64,000 bases of DNA from CBDBND01 sp965262665. GTDB lineage: Bacteria; Pseudomonadota; Alphaproteobacteria; Rhodospirillales; Rhodospirillaceae. Shown here piece after piece: positions 1 to 8,230 of the stretch (position 1 is the first letter of the stretch; each line of letters starts with the position of its first letter). The stretch spans positions 2,604,001 through 2,668,000 of the forward strand of contig CBDHFR010000004.1 in the NCBI GenBank assembly GCA_965262665.1. The letters run 5' to 3'. A model generated the notes under the pieces. The model did no database searches and was not told the origin of the DNA. It saw nothing but the letters and a program-made list of their open reading frames with translations. The position numbers and the translations under genes are program-made.

Positions 1-115
1 ACTCAAACAAATTGTCTGCGTGAAGGGTTGAGGGAGCGTTGTCTCTGCATTGTCAGAGTAAATCGGCTTGATCCGGGAAGTAAGGTTTCGTAGCCGCTGG
101 TGATTCACAATCCCT
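1..115. other. Intergenic sequence with one terminus of the 160-bp repeat family
   Basis: I see no gene here. Positions 47-63 read GCATTGTCAGAGTAAAT, which is the same terminus found at the ends of the full 160-bp repeats (family B) at 116-276, 7734-7898, 24268-24430 and 29734-29897. The rest of the element does not follow in recognisable form, so this is a fragment. hslV normally precedes hslU in alphaproteobacteria; it is not visible in these bases and may lie left of the window. Confidence 0.5.
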
Positions 116-276
116 GGCATTGGCAGACTAAAATCTATGTTAGAATTTTCCCGTTGTTGAGCCAGCTTCGTCGCCCGTTCTTGTCAGGTCTAAGCCAGAC
201 AAAACTTTTTTTACGTCCTGAAATCCCCAAAAGGGGACAGGGAGAGACGACCAAGCAAATTTAATCTGACAATGCC
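116..276 (+). repeat. Family B MITE-like repeat, copy B1
   Basis: This 161-bp element begins GGCATTGGCAGACTAAA and ends TTTAATCTGACAATGCC, so it has inverted termini of about 17 bp. Its inside (for example GAATTTTCCCGTTGTTGAGC and TCTAAGCCAGACAAAAC) recurs in copy B2 in the same orientation and in B3 in reverse. It encodes no plausible protein. It lies 35 bp upstream of the hslU start codon and therefore probably separates hslU from whatever preceded it. Confidence 0.85.
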
Positions 277-311
277 AATGGCTTTTTGGTTGTGGAAAAT
301 GTTTAGCCGTT

Positions 312-1622
312 ATGACGTCTTTTTCCCCCCGCGAAATTGTTTCCGAACTGGACCGGTTCATCATCGGTCAGAACGATGCCAAACGGGCTGTCGCCATCGC
401 CCTGCGCAACCGCTGGCGCCGCCAACAGTTGCCCGACGCGCTTAAAGATGAAGTGCTGCCGAAAAATATTCTGATGATAGGGCCGACAGGCGTTGGTAAA
501 ACAGAGATCGCCCGTCGCTTGGCTAAACTGGCACAGGCCCCATTCATGAAAGTAGAGGCGACCAAATTTACCGAGGTAGGGTATGTGGGCCGCGACGTAG
601 AAAGCATCGTCCGCGATCTGGTGGAAATCGCCATCCACATGACCCGCGAGCGGCTGCGCAAACGCGTCACGGCCAAAGCTGAAATCGCTGCTGAAGAGCG
701 GGTGCTTGATGCGTTGGTCGGTGAGACGGCCAGCCAGAGCACGCGGGACAGCTTCCGCGCCAAGTTGCGCGACGGCGATTTTAATGAAAAAGAAATTGAG
801 ATCGAGGTTACAGAGACCGCCGGGACCGGCATGCCGACCATGGACATTCCAAGTATGCCAGGAGCGCAAGTGGGCGTGATGAACCTCAATGACATGCTGG
901 GTGGTATGTTGGGCGGCCGCAAGAAAACCAAACGTCTTTCTGTTTCCGATTCTTATGACGTTCTCCTTCGTGCAGAAAGCGACAAACTATTGGACGAAGA
1001 CATAGTCGTACGCGACGCCCTTGAGGCGGTGGAGGACAATGGCATCGTGTTCTTAGATGAAATTGATAAAATTTCTGCGCACAGCGATGTCCACGGTGGC
1101 AACGTATCACGCGAAGGCGTGCAGCGGGATCTATTGCCGCTTATCGAAGGCACATCGGTGGCCACCAAACATGGCACCGTGAGAACCGATCATATTTTGT
1201 TTATCGCCTCCGGGGCCTTTCACTTGGCCAAACCCTCTGATTTGATTCCAGAATTACAAGGCCGGTTGCCCATACGTGTGGAGCTGAAAGCGCTTACCAA
1301 AGACGACTTCGTCCGTATCCTTACCGAGACAGAAGTGAGTCTGGTTAAACAGTATGAAGCGTTGATGGGAACGGAAGACGTAACTTTGGATTTTGCCGAT
1401 GGCGCGGTTGACGCCATCGCGGCCCTGGCGGCGGAGATCAATCAGAATGTTGAGAACATCGGTGCCCGGCGGTTGCACACGGTTTTGGAGAAACTTTTGG
1501 AAGAGATTAGTTTTACCGCCACTGATCGGGGCGGCGAAACCATTCCTATCACCGCAGACTTGGTTCAGACTCAGGTGGGAGACCTTGCCAAGAAGGGTGA
1601 TCTAAGTCGCTTTATTCTGTAA
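312..1622 (+). CDS. hslU: ATP-dependent protease ATPase subunit HslU (ClpY)
   Basis: This is the AAA+ unfoldase that caps the HslV peptidase in the cytoplasm; it unfolds and feeds substrates with ATP. The 436-residue length is the usual one. The N-terminus carries the family motif ELDRFIIGQNDAKRAVAIAL; Walker A GPTGVGKT is at about residues 57-64 and Walker B GIVFLDEIDKI at about 244-254. A long inserted I-domain lies between them. The C-terminal tail KGDLSRFIL matches the peptide that docks into HslV. The ATG at 312 gives the conserved MTSFSPREIV start. hslV, its usual upstream partner, is not seen, and a family B repeat ends 35 bp before the start, so its expression may have been altered. 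Confidence 0.97.
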   Translation: MTSFSPREIVSELDRFIIGQNDAKRAVAIALRNRWRRQQLPDALKDEVLPKNILMIGPTGVGKTEIARRLAKLAQAPFMKVEATKFTEVGYVGRDVESIVRDLVEIAIHMTRERLRKRVTAKAEIAAEERVLDALVGETASQSTRDSFRAKLRDGDFNEKEIEIEVTETAGTGMPTMDIPSMPGAQVGVMNLNDMLGGMLGGRKKTKRLSVSDSYDVLLRAESDKLLDEDIVVRDALEAVEDNGIVFLDEIDKISAHSDVHGGNVSREGVQRDLLPLIEGTSVATKHGTVRTDHILFIASGAFHLAKPSDLIPELQGRLPIRVELKALTKDDFVRILTETEVSLVKQYEALMGTEDVTLDFADGAVDAIAALAAEINQNVENIGARRLHTVLEKLLEEISFTATDRGGETIPITADLVQTQVGDLAKKGDLSRFIL

Positions 1623-1647
1623 CGAGCGTAGTCACCTGTTGTATGGG

Positions 1648-1734
1648 TGTCCTTACCGAAAACCTTATCCGCCAACCTTCATGATGCAAAACGTCCAGGT
1701 GTGGATGGTGTAGATAAGGTTTTCGAAAGGGACA
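1648..1734. repeat. Family A short inverted-repeat element, copy A1
   Basis: An 87-bp element with ends TGTCCTTACCGAAAACC and GGTTTTCGAAAGGGACA. Read on the minus strand, the inner part encodes LDVLHHEGWRIR, a degenerate match to the transposase C-terminus LDGLHHEYRRIR of the IS at 45754-46846. It sits between hslU and the TetR gene, where its palindromic structure could also act as a transcript end. Confidence 0.85.
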
Positions 1735-1830
1735 GCTCAAAATCACTTAATTGAACATCGTTTACTTATTCGTGACATCAGCAGCTGTTTGGAAGATGTT
1801 TAAAATAACACCGTTTAATTAGGGGGCGAG

Positions 1831-2436
1831 ATGGGCCGCAGGAATGACCATAGCCGTGACGAGTTGGAGGACATGTGCATCGAGGCAGCACGGTGGATTG
1901 TCCAAGCCGATGGGCTCGAAAAGCTTACCGCTCGCCGCGTAGCCGAAGAAATCGGGTACTCAGTCGGTACCCTCTATAATCTATTTGACGGGCAAGACGG
2001 CCTCATTTTACACATGAACGGCCGGACCCTCGACGGTCTCAGTGAGAGGGTCGAACAAATCGAATTTACAGGGTCCACGGAACATGACCTGCTTATGCTT
2101 GGCCGTGCCTACTTTGCCTATGTCCGGGAAAACAGAAACCTTTGGAACGCATTGTTCCAACACCGACTGCCCATTGTAGTCAGGGCGCCCCGTTGGTATC
2201 GGACCAAGGTCGATAACTTACTGTCTGTCATCGAAAGCATTCTTGCACAATCTATTCCAAAACGATCAGGTCAGCAGGAAGCCGCCCGTGTCCTATGGTC
2301 AGCGATTCACGGCATCAGTTTACTTGGCGCGGATGGCAAGCTCGCCAACGTCACGACACGATCCGCGGTCGATCTCATGGAATCTCTCGTTGTGAACTAC
2401 CTGCGGGGCTTCTGTGCCGGTTTGGAGACAAAGTAA
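1831..2436 (+). CDS. TetR/AcrR family transcriptional regulator
   Basis: A 201-residue one-component DNA-binding repressor. The N-terminal helix-turn-helix is clear at about residues 30-55 (LTARRVAEEIGYSVGTLYNL, the typical TetR second and third helices). The C-terminal half is an all-helical ligand/dimer domain of the kind found in TetR proteins with a WHG-type C-terminal domain; its ligand cannot be predicted. The start is ATG preceded by AGGGGGCGAG, a good Shine-Dalgarno. Its stop codon overlaps an ATG of the following hydrolase region (TAATGA), so it may be co-transcribed with the hydrolase and could regulate it or the LplT-Aas fusion downstream. Confidence 0.9.
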   Translation: MGRRNDHSRDELEDMCIEAARWIVQADGLEKLTARRVAEEIGYSVGTLYNLFDGQDGLILHMNGRTLDGLSERVEQIEFTGSTEHDLLMLGRAYFAYVRENRNLWNALFQHRLPIVVRAPRWYRTKVDNLLSVIESILAQSIPKRSGQQEAARVLWSAIHGISLLGADGKLANVTTRSAVDLMESLVVNYLRGFCAGLETK

Positions 2437-2463
2437 TGAGATCTCTTCCTAATTGTCGGCCTA

Positions 2464-3345
2464 GTGTTCGGCATTCTGTGGTGCACAGGCGTGTTCGCCC
2501 AGAAACCTAATGTTCCCATGCCCACACTGGGTGGCTTTCAAATTTGGGCCGATGAAACTGTTCACGCCGGTTGGCGGGTGCAGCGTAACGTAGTGACGGA
2601 CCACTACCGCTTGCTCGATGAGAGGAATATCCGCCGGGCATGGGGTGAATATGATGCCTGCATTGACGCCTTGGAGCGGGCAAAGGAAGAGAACTCCTTA
2701 TCCTACCCGTCCAATCATCTGGTCATTCTTGTCCACGGTTTTGGTGGAATGCTGACCACGCTTGATCAATTCCATGGGCCTCTCCGTGAAGATGGGTTTG
2801 CCACGGAGACCATAACTTATCCAAGCACGAGACAGAGCGTTGAAGCGCATGCCGACGGACTGGCAAAGATTCTCGTCACCCTGTCCGGCGTCGAACAGGT
2901 TTCCTTCGTGACCTACAGCATGGGCGCTCTGGTCGTCCGTGCAGCGCTAAGCCGCCCAGAGGTTCAGAACAGCGGCCTTGAGTTCAGCAAGATCGTTATG
3001 ATTGCACCGCCTAATCAGGGTTTACAGCTGGTGACGTATATCCAGGACTGGTGGCTCTACCGGGTGATCACGACGGACACAGGCCAAGACCTCAAACCTG
3101 GGTCAGCCTCAAGAGTAGATCTGCCCGATACACCAGTCGGAATTGTAGCTGGGGTTAGTCGCCGACAAGAAGGGTTCAACCCTTTTCTTGAGGGAAATAA
3201 CGATGGTGTGGTTCGTCTCGACGAAACGATTCTTTCCGGTGCCAAGGATTGGACAACCGTTAGTGCCAATCATTGGAACATAGATAGCAAGACTGAGACG
3301 GTTACGGCCGTCCGTAACTTCCTCAAGAGGGGCCGGTTCAATTAG
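2464..3345 (+). CDS. Secreted alpha/beta hydrolase (lipase/esterase-like)
   Basis: An alpha/beta-fold hydrolase, probably exported. LVILVHGFGG near residues 86-95 is the oxyanion strand-loop, and FVTYSMGALVVR near residue 150 is the nucleophile elbow, with Thr instead of the usual first Gly (T-Y-S-M-G). NHWN near the C-terminus could supply the catalytic His. The annotated GTG start leaves only the end of a signal peptide (FGILWCTGVFA-Q). The same frame continues upstream as LFLIVGLV to 2440, a good hydrophobic core, while a normal ATG lies at 2436 in another frame, overlapping the tetR stop. A one-base indel between 2438 and 2460 is therefore likely (mutation or sequencing error). Substrate unknown. 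Confidence 0.75.
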   Translation: MFGILWCTGVFAQKPNVPMPTLGGFQIWADETVHAGWRVQRNVVTDHYRLLDERNIRRAWGEYDACIDALERAKEENSLSYPSNHLVILVHGFGGMLTTLDQFHGPLREDGFATETITYPSTRQSVEAHADGLAKILVTLSGVEQVSFVTYSMGALVVRAALSRPEVQNSGLEFSKIVMIAPPNQGLQLVTYIQDWWLYRVITTDTGQDLKPGSASRVDLPDTPVGIVAGVSRRQEGFNPFLEGNNDGVVRLDETILSGAKDWTTVSANHWNIDSKTETVTAVRNFLKRGRFN

Positions 3346-3398
3346 CGCCGCCTTGCGGGCTCACCGGGTCTCTTTTTCCAGACAAAAGGGTTTTTTTG

Positions 3399-6300
3399 AT
3401 GTCCTTTAGTTCCCTTTCCTTGATGCAATCGCGAAAGTTTCTGCCTCTATTCATTACCCAATTCCTTGGCGCGCTGAACGACAACTTTTTCAAAAACGCG
3501 CTGGTGATCCTGATTCTTTACGACATTGCCCTGACGGAAGGGTCTGACGGTCAAATCCTGATCACCGTTGCCGCCGGTGTCTTTGTCCTGCCGTTCTTTC
3601 TGTTTTCCGCCCTGGCCGGTCAACTGGCCGACAAGTTTGAAAAGTCGCGTCAGATTCGTCTCATCAAAGTCTTTGAAATCCTGGTCATGTGTCTGGGTGT
3701 TTTGGCTCTCGCTTCGAAAAGCTCCACCTTTCTGATCGGCGTGCTGTTTTTGATGGGGACGCAATCCTCCTTTTTTGGCCCATTGAAGTACGGCATCCTG
3801 CCACAGCATCTGCAAGAGCATCAGTTGATCGCCGGGAATGGTCTGGTCGAAGCCGGCACCTTTCTTGCGATCCTGATCGGTACCATAGCGGGTGGACTGC
3901 TTATTCTCGGTGACAACGGTACGCCAATCGTCTCTGCCTTTGTCCTTGCGATCGCCTTTCTTGGTCTGGCAGCAGCGTGGTTCATTCCCACGGCGGATTC
4001 CATGGATCCGACGCTTGAGGTCAATACCAATGTCCTTGGGGAAACGATCACGCTGGTGAGTGAAGCAAAATCCAATCGACCCGTCTTCCTTTCGATTTTG
4101 GGCATATCCTGGTTCTGGCTGGTTGGCGCCATGTTTATTGCCGAGTTCCCGGCCTACGCCAGTTCGGTGTTCGGTGCAGATGAAACGGTGGTCACGTTAT
4201 TTCTGGTCACATTTTCCATCGGCATTGCCGTTGGGTCCGTGCTCTGCAACAGACTCCTGAGTGGTGAAATCTCGGCCAAATATGTCCCACTGGCCGCAGT
4301 CTTCATGACCCTGTTCATTGTCGACTTGAGTATCGTCTCTGGGTCCTTCGCGTCAGAGGAGGTCGTCGATGAAGTAATTGGTGTTGCTGGTTTTCTGGCG
4401 GTCGACGGGACGTGGAGAATCCTGTTCGACATGGCGGCCATCGCCATTTGTGGGGGCGTCTACGTAGTACCCCTTTATGCGATTCTGCAAACGCGTTCGG
4501 AAAAGCACCGAAGATCCCGGACCATCGCCACCAATAACATCCTCAATGCCGCGTTCATGGCTGCCGGAATGGGTTTTGTCGCGTTGATGCTGGCCGTTGG
4601 GTTCGACGTCGTTGATGTGTTTCTTACGATCGGCCTTCTTAACGCTCTGGTTGCCGTTTACATCTGCGGTCTGCTGCCCCAGGAGCTCATGCGCTCTGTT
4701 CTCACTTGGATCTTCAAGACACTTTACCGCGTCGAAGTCACAGGACTGGAAAATATTCATAAAGCTGGAGAACGTGCCATTATCATCGGCAACCACAGTT
4801 CGTTGCTGGATGGCCCATTGTTGGCGACTTTTCTCCCGGGCCGCCCAATGTTCGCCATTAATACCTACGTGGCCCAGAAGTGGTGGGTGAAATTCTTCCT
4901 CCAATTTGTCGACGCCTTCCCGCTTGATCCAACCAATCCCATGGCCATCAAGGCTTTGATTCGGGAAGTGCAAAAGGACCGCCATTGCGTCATTTTCCCG
5001 GAAGGCAGGTTGACGGTTACAGGCGCTCTAATGAAGGTGTTCGAGGGCCCGGGCCTGGTCGCTGATAAATCTGAATCCATGGTTGTGCCCGTCCGGATCG
5101 ACGGTGCCCAGTACACGCGCTTCGGCCGGTTAGCCGGAAAGCTCCGGCAACGGTGGTTCCCCAAGATCACAATCACGATTTTGGAACCCCACTCATTCAG
5201 CTTACCACAAGAGGTTTTTGGCCGTCGCCGCCGGCAAATCGCGGGCACACGCCTTTATGACGTGATGTCCGACCTCATTTTCAACACCTGCAACACAGAA
5301 CAAACTTTGTTTGAGGCACTGCTTGACGCCAAGTCGATCCACGGCGGCAACCACAAAATTTTAGAAGACATGGACCGCAAACCATTGACCTACAAAGGTT
5401 TGGTCTTGGGGTCCATGGTGCTTGGCCGCGCTTTGGCGAAGAGAACCAAGAAAGGAGAGTACGTCGGTGTATTACTTCCCAACGTACTTGGCGTCGGCGT
5501 CACCTTTTTCGGTCTTCAGGCCTTCGGCCGGGTGCCGGCCATGCTCAATTTCTCCACCGGGTTGGCCAATATCAAATACGCCTGCACCGCAGCGAACATC
5601 AGAACCATTCTGACCTCCCGCCGTTTCGTCGAAATGGCCCGTTTGACAGACACGGTCGATGCCCTTTCTGAAGACATCACCATCATCTATCTGGAAGATG
5701 TCCGCCAACGTCTGTCGGTCATCGACAAACTTGCGGGCCTTGTTTTGTGCCGACTTCCGGGTTTGGCCTTGCCTAAGGCAGACCGGAAACCCAATGACCC
5801 TGCAGTCGTTCTATTCACTTCCGGGTCAGAAGGCGTACCCAAGGGCGTGGTGTTGAGCCACCGCAACCTTCTTGCCAACCGATATCAATTGGCCGCCCGC
5901 ATTGATTTCAATGCGTCCGACACGGTGTTCAATGCGTTGCCGGTGTTTCACTCCTTTGGGCTTACGGGGGGCACGTTGTTGCCGCTGTTCTCGGGCGTAA
6001 AGGTATTCCTTTACCCGTCGCCGTTGCACTATCGGATCGTTCCCGCTTTGGTTTACGACAGCAACGCCACCATCATGTTTGGCACGGATACCTTCCTGTC
6101 CGGCTATGCGCGCGTCGCTCATCCTTACGACTTCTACAGCGTACGTTATATCTTTGCCGGCGCGGAGAAGGTGCGGGAGGAAACTCGGCGTGTCTGGTCC
6201 GAGAAGTTTGGCATTCGCCTTCTGGAAGGCTATGGCACGACGGAAACCTCACCGGTCCTTGCCGCTAACACACCCATGCACGTCAAAGCGGGAACGGTAG

Positions 6301-6839
6301 GACGGTTTCTGCCTTCCATTGAACACCGCCTCGATCCCGTGCCCGGCATCAAGGACGGTGGCCGGCTGGTCGTGAAGGGTCCCAATGTCATGCTGGGGTA
6401 CCTCAAGGTCGACGACCCTGGTGTTATACAACCGCCAGAAAACGGATGGTACGACACCGGCGATATTGTCGATGTGGATGAAGACGGCTTTGTGTGTATA
6501 ATAGGCAGAGCCAAGCGTTTCGCTAAGGTTGCAGGCGAGATGGTTTCCCTGACCGCCGTGGAAGGATCGGCCAGCCGGCTCTGGCCTAACAATCAGCATG
6601 CCGCCATCGCCTTGCCGGACGAGCGTAAAGGAGAACAGATCATTCTCATGACCGACAGATCCGACGCTGACAAATCCGAGTTACAAGTATGGGCGCGTGA
6701 CAACGGGGTTGCTGAAATTCTTGTACCTAAAGAGATCCGTGTTCTTGACGAATTGCCCGTACTCGGGACCGGCAAGATCGATTACGTAGCGCTTCAAGAC
6801 GCCGTGCATCCCTCGCGACTTCATTCAAATCCACTTTAG
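3399..6839 (+). CDS. LplT-PlsC-Aas fusion: lysophospholipid flippase / acyltransferase / acyl-ACP synthetase
   Basis: One 1146-residue polypeptide joins three activities of lysophospholipid recycling at the inner membrane. Residues 1 to about 420 are an MFS transporter of the LplT type (starts FLPLFITQFLGALNDNFFKN, about 12 hydrophobic segments). Residues about 440-630 are a PlsC-type acyltransferase with NHSSLLD (about 465) and FPEGR (about 533). Residues about 680-1146 are an AMP-forming acyl-ACP synthetase with LFTSGSEGVPKG (about 805), EGYGTTETSP (about 943) and GWYDTGD (about 1016). In E. coli LplT and Aas are separate; fusions are known in other proteobacteria. ATG at 3399 is chosen over the preceding TTG. 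No defects are seen. Confidence 0.93.
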   Translation: MSFSSLSLMQSRKFLPLFITQFLGALNDNFFKNALVILILYDIALTEGSDGQILITVAAGVFVLPFFLFSALAGQLADKFEKSRQIRLIKVFEILVMCLGVLALASKSSTFLIGVLFLMGTQSSFFGPLKYGILPQHLQEHQLIAGNGLVEAGTFLAILIGTIAGGLLILGDNGTPIVSAFVLAIAFLGLAAAWFIPTADSMDPTLEVNTNVLGETITLVSEAKSNRPVFLSILGISWFWLVGAMFIAEFPAYASSVFGADETVVTLFLVTFSIGIAVGSVLCNRLLSGEISAKYVPLAAVFMTLFIVDLSIVSGSFASEEVVDEVIGVAGFLAVDGTWRILFDMAAIAICGGVYVVPLYAILQTRSEKHRRSRTIATNNILNAAFMAAGMGFVALMLAVGFDVVDVFLTIGLLNALVAVYICGLLPQELMRSVLTWIFKTLYRVEVTGLENIHKAGERAIIIGNHSSLLDGPLLATFLPGRPMFAINTYVAQKWWVKFFLQFVDAFPLDPTNPMAIKALIREVQKDRHCVIFPEGRLTVTGALMKVFEGPGLVADKSESMVVPVRIDGAQYTRFGRLAGKLRQRWFPKITITILEPHSFSLPQEVFGRRRRQIAGTRLYDVMSDLIFNTCNTEQTLFEALLDAKSIHGGNHKILEDMDRKPLTYKGLVLGSMVLGRALAKRTKKGEYVGVLLPNVLGVGVTFFGLQAFGRVPAMLNFSTGLANIKYACTAANIRTILTSRRFVEMARLTDTVDALSEDITIIYLEDVRQRLSVIDKLAGLVLCRLPGLALPKADRKPNDPAVVLFTSGSEGVPKGVVLSHRNLLANRYQLAARIDFNASDTVFNALPVFHSFGLTGGTLLPLFSGVKVFLYPSPLHYRIVPALVYDSNATIMFGTDTFLSGYARVAHPYDFYSVRYIFAGAEKVREETRRVWSEKFGIRLLEGYGTTETSPVLAANTPMHVKAGTVGRFLPSIEHRLDPVPGIKDGGRLVVKGPNVMLGYLKVDDPGVIQPPENGWYDTGDIVDVDEDGFVCIIGRAKRFAKVAGEMVSLTAVEGSASRLWPNNQHAAIALPDERKGEQIILMTDRSDADKSELQVWARDNGVAEILVPKEIRVLDELPVLGTGKIDYVALQDAVHPSRLHSNPL

Positions 6840-6845
6840 AAAGGT

Positions 6846-6923
6846 TGTCCTTCCCGAAAACCTTCTCCGCCGGTCTTCATGATGCAAAACGTCCAGGTGT
6901 GGATGAGGTTTTCGAAAGGGACA
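6846..6923. repeat. Family A element, copy A2
   Basis: A 78-bp copy bounded by TGTCCTTCCCGAAAACC and GGTTTTCGAAAGGGACA. The minus strand encodes LDVLHHEDRRRR, again resembling the C-terminal LDGLHHEYRRIR of the IS transposase at 45766-46785. It lies just after the LplT-Aas stop codon and immediately before the terminase remnant. Confidence 0.85.
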
Positions 6924-6944
6924 GGCATTGGAGACTACCAGAAA

Positions 6945-7448
6945 ATAAGTGAAAGACCGGTATTCCTCAACCCTGGCAACCCGCTTGGATGACAAGGATC
7001 GGGGTGTGATCATTGTGGTCATGCAGCGCCTGCATGAGGAAGACCTTGCCGGGCACCTGCTGTGCTCGGGTAACTGGAGCCACCTCGATCTCCCCACCAT
7101 TGCCAAGGTCTGATACAGGATCTCAGAAAGGATTCACCACGCGGCTTTCCGCGCCCCATCGGCATCAAGCCCAAGGGCGACAAAGTGACGCGCATGGAGG
7201 CCCAAAGCGCGAAAATCGAAGCCGGTCGTCAGGTGCTCTTGCCCCATGATGCGCCGTGGCTGGGCACTTTTCTTCATGAAGTGCTAGGTTTGCCAAATAT
7301 GCGCCATGACGACCAGGTCGACAGTTTGTCCTAATTTCTGGCGTGGAAAGGCAGTGACGTCCCCCTTATTGCCCTCACTCCTCCCGAGATAATATCCGGT
7401 GAGGATGACCCCGACGTTTGGCCAATGTTCCATGAGCCCGATTTCTAG
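6945..7448 (+). pseudogene. Phage terminase large subunit remnant
   Basis: Two stretches in different frames encode pieces of a phage terminase large subunit (DNA-packaging ATPase/nuclease). The first, about 6948-7112, reads SSTLATRLDDKDRGVIIVVM followed by QRLHEEDLAGHLL, a segment after the ATPase core. The second, from about 7150, reads MEAQSAKIEAGRQVLLP and later NMRHDDQVDSLS, which is the C-terminal nuclease region with its DDxxDS motif. An in-frame TAA interrupts the second part at about 7332, after which FLAWKG continues to 7448. The N-terminal ATPase domain is missing. This is a decayed prophage scrap with no phage neighbours. Confidence 0.75.
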
Positions 7449-7547
7449 CCTTTCCCCGATTAATCAGGCCCAGAGAACCGGAGAAATAGAGTCAAATCGC
7501 ACTGGACTTTCGGCTACAGGGAAGCGTTCCTTGCCCTATGGGTGAGG

Positions 7548-7612
7548 TGTCCTTTCCGAAAACCTCATCCGCCGATCTTCATGATGCAAACCGCGTAGGT
7601 GTGGATGAGGTA
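7548..7612. repeat. Family A element, truncated copy A3
   Basis: Begins TGTCCTTTCCGAAAACC and proceeds through the usual middle (CTTCATGATGCAAACC), but its far end is replaced at about 7613 by TATTGTCAGACTA, a family B type terminus. It is thus cut by, or recombined with, another repeat. Confidence 0.75.
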
Positions 7613-7613
7613 T

Positions 7614-7732
7614 TGTCAGACTATCTGAGCCGGACCTACAGAACCTTCAGTTGAGGACCCTCAGGCTGCAAGTTGACGCCAGTCGGCCAGGGCAACGGCT
7701 CAGTCTTGTTTGAATATGTCGCGGCGGTTGAG
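7614..7732. repeat. Family C repeat, copy C1, with a B-type terminus on its left
   Basis: About 100 bp (CTCAGGCTGCAAGTTGACGC is a diagnostic stretch) that recurs at 39870-39971 and, as a short piece, at 29205-29233. The left boundary carries ATTGTCAGACTA, like the ends of family B, and family B copy B2 begins two bases after it. Families B and C may be pieces of one larger IS. No convincing protein is encoded. Confidence 0.6.
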
Positions 7733-7733
7733 A

Positions 7734-7898
7734 TGGCATAGTCAGACTAAAATCGTATGTTAGAATTTTCCCGTTGTTGAGCCAGCCTCGTCGCCCGTGC
7801 TTGTCCGGTCTAAGCCAGACAAAACTTGTTTTTGCGCCCTAAAATCTCAAAAAGGGGGATAGGGAAAGGCTACCAAATAAATTTACTCTGACAATGCC
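7734..7898 (+). repeat. Family B MITE-like repeat, copy B2
   Basis: A 165-bp copy with ends GGCATAGTCAGACTAAA and ATTTACTCTGACAATGCC. It is in the same orientation as B1 and closely similar along its length. It lies just outside the IS3 element that starts at 7923. Confidence 0.85.
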
Positions 7899-8230
7899 CC
7901 TTTGACAGCCTTGCATCAGAACTGGACCTGCACCGCAAAAGTGGAGAGTTACCTTCTCACCTAAGCCGCCATACTTTCGCACTTCACCGGACTGATGCTG
8001 CCCAGATATGAATGGCGACGACGCGGATTATAAAATCCATTGATATAATGGAACAGGGCGTTTTGTGCCTGTTCCCTGGTTTCATAGTGTTCCCTCCATA
8101 TTAATTCTGCTTTCAATGATTTGAAGAACGTTTCTACAGTCGCATTGCCATAGCAATTCCCTTTGCCAGACATCGAAGAGAGAAAGCCGTGGCCTTTGAG
8201 AAGTTTCCGGTAATCGTTGGAGCAATACTG

